Below are positions 1 to 8,756 of a DNA stretch of 45,360 nt, in pieces (within the stretch, counting starts at the first letter, position 1; each line of letters begins with the position of its first letter). The stretch is from contig JWZX01002518.1 in the NCBI GenBank assembly GCA_001275005.1, positions 1 through 45,360 of the forward strand, given 5' to 3'. The position numbers and the translations under genes were made by a program. The stretch comes from Chrysochromulina tobinii. Taxonomy: Eukaryota; Haptophyta; Prymnesiales; Chrysochromulinaceae. The notes under the pieces are model-generated. The model was not told the DNA's origin, searched no databases, and saw only the letters and a program-made list of their open reading frames with translations.

Positions 1-3000
1 CTGCCGATCGTCGGCAAGACCGACGAGCACGTCCGGGAGATGATGAGTGGCATAGACGGAAGCTCTGCGAGCTCGACGCTGCCTGTGCCGATCCCCGTGC
101 GCCCGAGCTCGCCGCCCGGACTCAAGCTCGCGGGTGGCTCGCTTGGCGGCAGCGAAGGCTGTGGGGAGGCAGAAGCAAATGCGGCAAGGCTGGCGATGCT
201 TGATGCGCCTGCGTGGGGAGGCGGCGGCGAGGGTGGTGGCGAAGGCGGTGGACCGGTCACCAGCTCATTGCTTCACACAGAGAGCTGTGTAGCAAGCGAT
301 GCCGTTCAAGGCAGCTCACAAGGCAGCTCAAGCACGGCTCTTGCCTTAACGAGGTCGCCGTCTTCTCCACGCGAGGTGATCACGCTTTGCCTCGAAGGTG
401 ACGTCGACTCTTTTGACGACTCGCGCGAATGCCGATTGAAGCGCGTATTGGCAGAGCTGTTAGGTCCGGAGATCTGCAGCGGGCTTTGCTGGATCCGCAT
501 CGAAAAGCCCAGACTATCCTCCAAGAGGAAGGCAAGGATTGGAACAAAACGGTGCTGCATCCGTGTCGATGTCGACGAATCTCAGCTTCCGCAGCACCGC
601 ACAGCTTCCTACAGCAGTGGCGCTGCTGAGTCGAGCGACAGTCAAAGCGACACGTCCGTCGAGGATTACATTGAGGACAAAGTGAAGGAGCTGACAGAAT
701 TAAGCATCTGGCCTTCTGATGTTGGTGTTGAGGAAATCCAAGTAGTCTTAAGGCGCTTTAGCTCAGTCCTGCTCGTCTTGCTCGTGCACCCCGTTGCGGC
801 GCATGTCCTGTTCCAGCTCGCAAAGCAGCGCGATGAGACGTTGCGGCAGGAGAGCGTGAGGTGCTGCAAGCTTGGAGGTTGCGTCGCACAACTCGACGAC
901 CGTGCGGACATTGAAGACTGCGTTCGCAAGACGTGTGACGCGGAGAGAGAAGCGATCAGTAAGATGCCCGAGTACCGAAAGGAGAAACAACTCATGACCG
1001 CAATTAGAAATGGTGGTGGCGGCGGCGGTGGCGGCGGTGGCGGCGGTGGTGGCGGTGGCGACGGTGGCGACGTCGCCGCGGCCGCCGACGAGAAGGCGGC
1101 GGCCGAAAAGGCGGCGGCCGAAGCGGCGGCCGAGAAGGCGGCGGCTGAGGAGGCGGCGGCTGAGGCCGAGATCGAGATCGACGCCGAGGAGCGCTCGAGG
1201 TGCGAGGCCAACGAAAAGGCTAAGCTTCACGCCGAAGAGGAAGCGCCGGGGGCAGAGCGGCGTGAGGCAGAGCGGCGCGAGGCAGAGCGGCGTGAGGCAG
1301 AGCGGCGCGAGGCAGAGCGGCGTGAGGCAGAGCGGCGCGAGGCAGAGCGGCGTGAGGCAGCAGCGGCAGCCCGTCGCGAGGCGGAGCACGCGGCGGCAGC
1401 AGAGCACGCAGAGGCCGCTCTTCTCAGAAGCGCCTACAGACTCACTCTCGTGGAGCGCGGCGGAGGCGGCGGCGGAGGCGGCGGTGGTCGCGCGCCTGCC
1501 ACTCCTGCATCTGGCTCTCAGCGGCTCTTCGTTTCCTCGGAGCACCTCAAGATCCTCAGGCTGGAAGAGCTGCGCGACCACTGCGAGAAGCTCGGCGTGC
1601 CAAAGAGCGGCAACAAGGGCGAGCTCATCTCTCGCCTCGTGACGGCGAGCATCAGCTATGACAATCTCCTCGTGGAAGACCTCAAGGACATCCTCTACGC
1701 CATGTATCTTCCTGTGAGCGGCAACAAGTCCGAGCTCATCGCGCGCATCATTGGGGACGGTTCCTCTGAGGTGGTCAGAGGCACTCAAAGGCCATCAGAG
1801 GTAATCATAAGCACTCCCTGGCAATCAGAGGGCAAAGGGACCCAAGACGGTCGCGATGGCCACATCGCGTGCTGAGCGAGCACCGTGCGTCCGCGTGTGT
1901 GTGTGCGCAGCAGCAGCAGTACGGGCAATACGGCGGCGGCGGCAAGCAGTACGGCAAGCAGTACGGCAAGCCGCAGCAGCCGCAGTTCGCACAGCCGGCA
2001 ACCCACGAGGTGCGCCCGATTCGCGTGCAATCAGAGGTCATCAGTGGCCATCAAAAGCAATCAGAGACCATCATTGGCAATCAGTGGCCATCAGTAGCAA
2101 TCAATCGCAATTAGCGGCAATCCAGAGGGCACCGGGTTCCAAGATTGCCCCGATGGCCACGACGCGTGCTGAGCGTGCGCCGTGTGTGTGCGTGTGCGCG
2201 TGTTCGCAGGACTTGGAGGCACAGCAGCTTGCTGCAGCTATCGCTGCGAGCCTAACCCTCTCCGGCCCTGTCCCACCACCTCCCCCGCCATCTCTAGCCG
2301 CACGTGTCAAGCGATGGGGAGACGGGCTCGAAGCGCCTGACGGCAGTGACGGTGCTGACTCCGGAGCAGCGGCCGCACCTACGGAGGCTACCGTGACGGC
2401 ACCGGCGTCGGCCAGCTCGCGAGGTGCTTCCAGCGAGCGCCGTGCTCCACGTGCTGTCGACAGAATGTTTCAACAGCACAACCACGGCGAATGGCGCTCG
2501 AAACTCAAGGATCTGGCTCGCGGCGACGTGCACGGCCACTGCGAGAAGCTGCTTGCTATGCAGCGTGGCAACGGTGCATACTCGCTGCGGCCTCTGGGCG
2601 GCGCGGCCCACACGACCAATGCGCCCGAGGTTGACCACATCTTCGAATGTCAAGCAATGGGCGACCTTCTCTTCCGCGTGGACGCGCTGCGGCCGGTGTT
2701 GCGCCAGCTGGACTGGGCGGCGAAGAAGTTTGAGGGGCAGCCCATGGTCGTCCAAAATGCGCTCGCACACGCACGCGAAGTGCACAACCGCCCCGAGTTT
2801 CTCGTGGTCTGCGGCAGCCTCGAAAACAAGAAGAAGCAAGGCGCCTTCCAGAGCAGCCTGAACACCCTCGCCCAGGGCAGAGCGCTCGAGCACGGTCTCG
2901 AGGAGAGCCTTCGAGCCAACTTTAGCCGGGGTGTAGAGCCGTTTGAGTCCACCCAGGCGCGCCAGATGGCTCGGACGGTGGTCGACCTCCTCCGGGGTCT

Positions 3001-3139
3001 CGAGGATCCATTCACAGCAGCGCTGCGTGAGGTGCCACAGGGAGCTGCCCAGGGGCGCGAGCAGCAGGCTCGGTACGATGGGCTCGCAGATGAGGTTGTC
3101 CTGCTATACGAGCATTTCGATATCACGCGGCGCGTCTGA
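1..3139 (+). CDS. SAP-domain protein with UIM-like motif and possible HNH-like C-terminal domain (5' end outside window)
   Basis: The frame is open from base 1, so the gene probably starts upstream; the first ATG inside is at 40. Proposed exons are 1-1770, 1911-2009 and 2210-3139, all joined in phase 0 at GT-AG sites. Seen: Ser/Gly-rich N-terminus, poly-Gly tract, Ala/Glu/Arg-rich helical stretch with seven AERRE repeats, then two SAP-like helix-turn-helix units near residues 508-540 and 542-575 (both with SGNK.EL), which in known proteins bind DNA or RNA. Exon 2 encodes a 33-residue Tyr/Gly/Gln-rich linker. Exon 3 opens with a UIM-like DLEAQQLAAAIAASL. The C-terminal domain holds EVDHIFECQ near residue 750 and later SLENKKKQGAF, a spacing reminiscent of the His-metal core and Asn/Lys-Gly of HNH nucleases. 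The SAP call is fairly secure; the nuclease idea is inference and I do not recognise the family. Confidence 0.62.
1252..1356 (+). repeat. 15-bp coding tandem repeat (AERRE x7)
   Basis: Seven in-frame copies of a 15-bp unit encode AERRE. Copies alternate between a cgt and a cgc arginine codon, giving a 30-bp higher-order period that suggests duplication of a two-unit block. The product is a charged single alpha-helix or coiled coil. A poly-glycine GGC/GGT tract lies just upstream at about 1012-1063. Confidence 0.85.
1771..2209 (+). repeat. Two homologous introns flanking a 99-bp exon
   Basis: Intron 1 (1771-1910) and intron 2 (2010-2209) are related in sequence. Their 3' parts, about 1820-1910 and 2116-2209, align almost end to end, including a shared gatggccac core, gcgtgctgagcg and a GT-rich tract ending in CGCAG. 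Their 5' parts are built of degenerate 10-bp units of the type GCCATCAGAG or GCAATCAGAG. The exon between them (1911-2009) encodes a QYGK-rich linker. Confidence 0.7.
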
Positions 3140-4580
3140 GCCAGGCGTCGACCTCAAGTGCGTGGGCTGTCCATGCAGGTCGGCGGCGGGTGGCGGTACC
3201 ATATCCAGTGATCTTGGCTACATAATCTCGGCGCGTATGTCACGTTGTCGGTAACCCCAAGGGCATGCGGCAAACGGTGAGATCTAACAGATGCGTGTCG
3301 GTACTGTGAGGACTGAGAGTTGGGTGAGACGTGAGGGTTTTGAGACACCGGGCGGTGCGTGTGTCTCATCTTTACGGTGAACGCGCCTCGACGTGACACG
3401 TGTACGCGTATCGGTAAATGGCAGTAACGAGCTAAAACAGGCGTGGAGGGGTATCTGGTGACTTATATGGTGACCGTCTCGCGCGAAGGATCTTCGATGT
3501 TGCATGTTCTCCGGTCCCGCGGCCCGCCGTCCGGGGGGATCGGATCTCGCATCTCCCGTCCGTCGCACGTATCCCGCCTGCCGCCCGCGGACGACTCGCG
3601 TTCCGGAAATCCCCGCGCCGCGACAACCGACATCCCGTCGGGACGCTGTGCGAGGGCGGGTCCGGCGCGCCGGACGCACTGTCGCATCGACGCAAGGGCA
3701 AGCCCCGGCCGGGAGCGGGACGGCTCCGGAGTAACGCCATAAGCGTAACACGCGCGCCGTATGCCGTACCTAACCGCCTCGCGACCCTCGCTCTCCTTGT
3801 ATCGCTCTACAGTGCGACAGTCGCGTCTCGTCACCAGACTTCACCGCGGGACGCGGGGCGGCCCCGCGGCGCGCGCACGCCTCGTCCCTGCTGCTTCCTC
3901 GACCCGGTGCGCGTCCACGTAACCGGTAGAGTCAGACAAGAGAGTACTGTTGTGGGTCGACCGGCCAAGACCCGACTCCCGAGTTCGCGTACTCCGAAGT
4001 CCGATAGGCCGTACCGCCGTACCGCGGGGCGCGCGCGAGCTTTCGAGCTTGGAGCTAGCAGCTTCCACGGTTCCAGCTACAGGTACAGCGAGTTACAGGC
4101 TCGAGGCTGAGAGCTGTAATCCGTCCTCAGCCTCACACACGTGGTTGACACGACACATCAGACGCGCTGAGCAGACATCGCCGCCATGCAGATGCACCGA
4201 CATCACTAAGAACCTAATAACACGTGACTCACGAGATACTGTATGACGGACACTGACCCGGAACGCACGCATAAGATATGTCCTCCAGCGCCTGGAATCC
4301 TCCATGACACATGTACAAATTGCATCCGCCATCACCATCCTAGGGTGCCGTGCTCTAGCATGCCCTCTCTCAATTTCTCGCGTTGTTTATGCGCAACATC
4401 GTGGGAGCTCACTCCTCCATCGTGCGAGCTCACTCCTCGCGCATGGGCGGCAGGTAGGCGCCCCATGGGCGGCGGGTAGGCGGCCCACGGGCGGCGGGTC
4501 GGCGGGAAGGCGGCGGGTAGGCGGCGGCGCCATGGCGGCACGCTCAGCGCGCGATCAGCAGGCCACGTGGCGTGCCCGGC
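3140..4580. other. Gene-poor interval between convergent genes
   Basis: No reading frame here has coding character beyond GC-driven open frames. The interval would carry the 3' ends of the SAP-protein gene and of the minus-strand ankyrin gene. An 8-bp inverted repeat, TGAGACAC at 3341-3348 against GTGTCTCA at 3361-3368, could form a small hairpin. The right end (4401-4533) is G-rich tandem repeat. Confidence 0.5.
4401..4533. repeat. Short tandem repeats, G-rich
   Basis: Two near-identical copies of a GAGCTCACTCCTC block (about 4405-4437) are followed by several degenerate copies of a roughly 19-bp GGGCGGCGGGTAGGCG-like unit. The many short G runs make it G-quadruplex-prone on the plus strand. 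No coding role is seen. Confidence 0.55.
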
Positions 4581-4602
4581 TCAGCGCGCGATCAGCAGGC
4601 CA
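4542..4602. repeat. 24-bp direct duplication spanning a stop codon
   Basis: A 24-bp sequence, exact at 4542-4565 and 4579-4602 (offset 37 bp), contains the last codons (GLLIAR) and stop of the minus-strand ankyrin gene. The downstream copy therefore repeats the protein's C-terminus and stop codon just past the real one. Confidence 0.85.
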
Positions 4603-6389
4603 TTCAGCCCCGATGCCACGCCGCGCGACGCCGCCTTATCACGCGGGGTCGCGCTGCTCACCTTGCCACTCCCCTTGTTCGCGATGACCACCGGAGGCTT
4701 GTCGAAGGTCGGCATGCCAGGCGCCGCGCCGAGGACCGTGGGCGAGCTCGTCACGTTCGGTCCTGGTCCGTTGCGTTGGAGCAGCTGGCCGCGAACGTCA
4801 TGGCGTGGCGTCGCACCGCCCACCTTGCTGGCCTCACGTGGCGTGGCAGCCGCTACCCTGGACGCCGAGATCGAGTGAAGCAGCGCCGGCGACGAGGCCG
4901 AGCCACCGACGACGGGCGTGGACACCCCCCTGCCTAGTCGCGGCGTCGCACTCGAGATCAGGTCGCGCGGGGTTCGGCTACCGACCGCCCCGCTGCTGAC
5001 CGTCACCTCACGCGGGGTCCTGTGTCCGACGCCTCCACCCCCCTCGCGCGGTGTCGCATGCCCAACCCGACCAACGCCGGCCGACATGCGCCCCTCTCGC
5101 GGCGTCGACCCGCCAACGTTGGCCCCGCGCATAGGTGGCGAGACGCCTCGGCCTAGGGGGTTGAATCCAGGGCCTCGGGGCGTCGCACGCCCGACGCCGC
5201 CATCGCGCGGGGTGGCACCCGCCACAGCGGAGCCCACAGCGGACCCCACAGCGGAGCCCACATGCGCCCCCGTGCCCGCCATGTAGCGCGGCGTCGCCGC
5301 CGCCACCCTCGGTGCGTCGGGCACGGGCGGAGGCAGGGGCGGCGTGTACGGGGGGCAGACGAGCGTGCCCGATCCCTCCACCAGGGGCGGTGGATCCACG
5401 TTGAGCATGGCGAAGCGCGTGTTGCAGAGCATCTCGCGGTCGCCCGGCTCGCAGAAGGTTGCCTCCTCGAGCAACCGGTCGATGATGTACACGTACGTTT
5501 CGCGAGCGACCCGCCGCTTCGGCAGCGACGACGACTGAAAGTGGAGGATGCCTCCTGGGGGCTTGCCGCCGTCGTAGTAGCCGGCGCCAGTGAGCATGGA
5601 GGCGCAAACAAAGGGGCGCGGCGTCGACTGCCAGTCCTTGTCCCGGAAGATCGCGCGGTGCTTCAGCAGCACCTCGACGCACTCAACATGGCCGCCCGCG
5701 CACGCCACCTGCAGCGCTGACGTGAAGCCCTCGCCCACGCGGCCAGGCTCGTCCACCGTCCAGGGATCGAGGGCGAGGAGGGCGGTGAGGGCGAGGTGGT
5801 CGCCATCGCGCGCCGGACCCCACAGCTGCGAGCGCATCACGATCAGCCCCGCGTCCGCGTAGGCCGCCACCAAGTGGCCGATTGTGTATTGGGACTCCTT
5901 CTCCGTCATCTTCTTCGGCTCCTTGGCCGTCGAAGGGGAGGCGTCCTGGCTGCGCGACGAGCCATTCTCACTCGAGCCGTCGCTGTGTTCCTCCTCCTCC
6001 TCCTCGTCATCCCACGAGTCCCTGCGGCAGAGCGCTTTGCGCGCCGCCGTGCGCACCTGCAGACCCTCCTGCCGGCGTGTGCCCGCAAGGAAGTCGACGC
6101 TCCCCGCATCGAGCAGCGGGATGATCCACGTGACGAGCTCGCCGACCTCAAATTGCGAGAGCCCGTCAATCATTTGAACCACCTGCTCCTCGATCGCCTG
6201 CAGCTTCTCCATCAGCTCGCCGAAGGTCTCCTCGTCCTCGCGCGGCCGGCTGATCTGGAAGCCCGAGACCGACTCAAACTTGGCGCGCACCTTGCGCTCG
6301 GCCTCCTTGAGCGAGGGCAGCAGCTTGACGAGTGCATGGTCCGCTGGCACAGGCCGCTGCTGCTTCTTCTTCTTCTTCTTGCCGGCCAT
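4581..6389 (-). CDS. Ankyrin-like protein with C-terminal TPR phospho-motif array
   Basis: A single 602-residue frame from an ATG at 6389. Seen: Lys-rich N-terminus (MAGKKKKKKQQ), an alpha-helical region, an acidic/Ser stretch near residue 135, and an ankyrin-like helical pair around residues 195-255 (SALQVACAGGHVECVEVLL). A low-complexity C-terminal third (about 366-590) contains eleven TPR tripeptides, mostly [AS]TPR[ED], spaced 8-35 residues apart. Ankyrin repeats are protein-interaction modules. Thr-Pro-Arg arrays resemble proline-directed kinase sites such as those in splicing factor SF3B1, but a kinase link is inference. The 3' end overlaps a 24-bp duplication. The family is not recognised. 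Its neighbour at 6513-8579 is on the same strand, about 120 bp upstream. Confidence 0.72.
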   Translation of the reverse strand: MAGKKKKKKQQRPVPADHALVKLLPSLKEAERKVRAKFESVSGFQISRPREDEETFGELMEKLQAIEEQVVQMIDGLSQFEVGELVTWIIPLLDAGSVDFLAGTRRQEGLQVRTAARKALCRRDSWDDEEEEEEHSDGSSENGSSRSQDASPSTAKEPKKMTEKESQYTIGHLVAAYADAGLIVMRSQLWGPARDGDHLALTALLALDPWTVDEPGRVGEGFTSALQVACAGGHVECVEVLLKHRAIFRDKDWQSTPRPFVCASMLTGAGYYDGGKPPGGILHFQSSSLPKRRVARETYVYIIDRLLEEATFCEPGDREMLCNTRFAMLNVDPPPLVEGSGTLVCPPYTPPLPPPVPDAPRVAAATPRYMAGTGAHVGSAVGSAVGSAVAGATPRDGGVGRATPRGPGFNPLGRGVSPPMRGANVGGSTPREGRMSAGVGRVGHATPREGGGGVGHRTPREVTVSSGAVGSRTPRDLISSATPRLGRGVSTPVVGGSASSPALLHSISASRVAAATPREASKVGGATPRHDVRGQLLQRNGPGPNVTSSPTVLGAAPGMPTFDKPPVVIANKGSGKVSSATPRDKAASRGVASGLNGLLIAR

Positions 6390-6512
6390 TGCGGTCGGGC
6401 GGCGAGTTCGACGGCTGCCTCTCGCTCAGCGAGCGCCTCTCCCCTCTTCTTTTGAGCAAAAGCTCGTTGGCGCCGTGCCGGTACGACGCGCCGAAAATTC
6501 ACTGACAACACT

Positions 6513-7606
6513 CTAATCAAAGCCGAGCGGCTCGACGCGGCTGAATGCCTGCTGCAGCCGCTGGAAGGCTTCTCGGGCGCGCGGGTCGGCACACTTGTCC
6601 GGGTGCAGCCGCTTGGCAAGGGCCAGGAAGCGCTTGCGGACTGCCGCGCGCGCCGCCGGCACTGCTGGGTCGAGCCCGAGACAGCGCCATTCACAGGTCG
6701 CGCCCAGCACGGACTCGATCAAGTCCGCAGCCTCGGTAGGCAAGTCCGCAGACGCCTCCGCCACGCCCCTCGCCCCGGACGCGCCGCCCTCAACTGGCGC
6801 GTGGCGCTCGCGCTCGAGACGGCGCTCGAGCTCGCGCAGTGTCTCGACGAGTGGCTCAAGCAGCTGATCAGTCCGCCGCGGCCGCGACGGCCGGCCAGCG
6901 CCCACCTGAGTGTCGTCCGAGGCGGCGGAGGCGGTGGAGGCGGCGGAGGCGGTGGAGACGGTGGAGGCGGTGGAGGCGGACGAAAAGGTGCGTGCAGGCA
7001 GTGGGGCTGTCGACGGTACGCTCGGCGGCGGCACGCCCCTCCCCGGGCTTGCGGCCTCCTTGTACTTCGTGAGCTCCTCGAGGGCATGCAGCAGCCCTCG
7101 GGAGGGCTTCTCAAATGAGGTACCTCCGAGCGTGCTTGGGAGCCGTTGAGCCGCCGGCCCCCGCGCACAGCCCAAACCCATCGTATGCAGGAATGGGGTG
7201 CCCGCGACGGCGCCCTCCGAGGGGGCCCTCGCTCGCTCCGCGCCCATGTACCTCGCGTACTGCAAGGCGGCCTCCTCGGCCGTCGCGAAGCTGCCGAGGT
7301 ACCTCTTCTCGGGATGCGTGCCATACCTGCGCAGCTCGACTGTATACCTGCCCTTATGTATACCTGTGCGCACGCCCTTGTAGCCGGACTGGCTGTTCCA
7401 CGACGGTTCCAGCTCGAGCCCCTCGGCCGCCGCGGCCGCCCTCACCTCCTCCACCGTGAGGGGCTGCGGCTTGGGCTGTTTCTTCGGCTTGGGCTGCGGG
7501 TACGGAGGTCGCTGGGGCGCGGGGGCGGCAGCCGTGGGTCGATCCGGTGCCCAACTCGGCGCCGGCTTGGGCGGCGGCGGCGGCGCGGCAGTCCATCCAC
7601 CCGGCA

Positions 7607-7640
<34 letters not shown>

Positions 7641-8579
7641 ATGAGGCGGCGGCGGCGGCGGCGGCGGTACAGACTCTGGTTGTGGCGGGGCCACTGCGAC
7701 GGGTGCGGTGGCTGCGGTGGAGTCGGGCTGAGCAGTGCAGGGCGTGGGCGACGGCGCTGGCCCTGGGCACAGCCCTTGGCAAACCTCGCTCTCTTCGACC
7801 GCGTCTGCCTCGTCATCGAACAGCTCAGGCTGATGCGCGCACTCATGCCTATAGAGCCCTCCATTCGATATGGACGCCTTCCCACAGACGGGGCAGGCGT
7901 GTGTGAGCTCATCCATGTGTTGCTCGCTCTCACGAGGACGGCTTCCGGATCGCTTGCCAGGGGCCACAGCGACCTGCTTGGTCTCGGCCATCAGCCAAGG
8001 GTGATGCTTGCGCCGGTGCTGGTCACCTGTCTCCTCCTCAGTGTACCTTTCGCTGTCCTCCTCTTCCTCCTCCTCGCCCTCGTCCTCCTCCTCCTCCTCC
8101 TCCTCCTCCTCCTCCTCCTCCTCCTCTGCCTCTTCCAGACATGCATCATCTGACCTCGCGTCTGAATTTCGCCGCTCGCTTATCGTCTCGCCCGGCCGCT
8201 CGACAAACGCTCTGCGCTCAAACTTGACGGGCTCGTGACCAAAGTCACAATCCCTGAACCCATCGGAATCCTTCCCAATGACGCGGCCATGGACGAGGGC
8301 CGACCGCCACGATTTCGGATGCGTAGCCTGGGCCCACTGCTGCCCCAAAGCGAGAGCCTCGATCGCGACGACATCGCCTGCCATGAGCGCCCGGCTCGTC
8401 CCCTCCGGTAGGCGAATCCTCCTACGCCGCCGCTTCGTGCCTTTGATGAGCTGCGGCTCGCACTCGGACGCTGCACGGCTGCGATCACGCACGCCGTCCT
8501 CTTCGACCATGTACCGCAACGTCGGCGTTATCCATCGGCCGCTCGACGTGTTGAGCACGCGGCTCCTCGCGGCTTGCAT
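6513..8579 (-). CDS. AP2/ERF + C2H2 zinc finger + C-terminal J-domain protein
   Basis: Read from the ATG at 8579 (688 residues); the frame stays open a little further upstream but without an ATG. Domains in order: a basic N-terminus with a small beta-rich region; a poly-Glu tract near 170-200; one C2H2 finger at about 226-247 (CPVCGKASISNGGLYRHECAH, C-x2-C-x12-H-x3-H); a proline-rich linker; an AP2/ERF-like domain at about 390-455 (SGYKGVR, GRYTVELRRYG, RYLGSFATAEEAALQYA); Ser/Ala/Thr repeats; and a C-terminal J domain (about 630-688) with intact HPD in RLHPDKC. AP2 and C2H2 domains bind DNA, while J domains stimulate Hsp70 ATPase. The combination suggests a nuclear regulator that recruits Hsp70, but that is inference. 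Start codons of this gene and the plus-strand ALDH gene are about 150-180 bp apart. Confidence 0.8.
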
Positions 8580-8756
8580 GCCACGTGAGCGGAGGGAAAG
8601 GTGTCGCGGAAATTCACAGTCGAGGCTCGAGCGAGTAAAGTTCAAGTTCACTTGTCACTTGGAAAGGACTTGACGTGACTATAGTTCCGCCGCCTCAACG
8701 GGCTGCGCAGCTGGCTCGTGTCGGTTGGCATGCTGACTTGTCTTGACTTGGAAGTA
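8580..8756. promoter_or_regulatory. Putative bidirectional promoter with CTTGACTTG-type motifs
   Basis: This short gap separates two divergent start codons (minus 8579, plus 8757 or 8730). It contains several CTTG/CAAG words, including gacttgacgtgac near 8667 and gtcttgacttgg near 8740, which also occur in the inverted repeat at 35698-35763. No clear TATA box is seen. Confidence 0.4.

Noticed and set aside
763-1788. Long minus-strand frame opposite the SAP-protein gene
   Set aside because: It mirrors the Glu/Arg repeats of the plus-strand gene; high GC leaves antisense frames open and it has no recognisable domain.
3443-4250. Several 80-125-codon frames on both strands in the gene-poor interval
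   Set aside because: Overlapping frames in all six phases with Arg/Ser/Pro-rich composition are typical of non-coding GC-rich DNA.
7146-8153. Plus-strand frame opposite the AP2/J-domain gene
   Set aside because: Poly-Arg/Leu composition mirrors the Pro/Glu tracts of the real gene; no domains.
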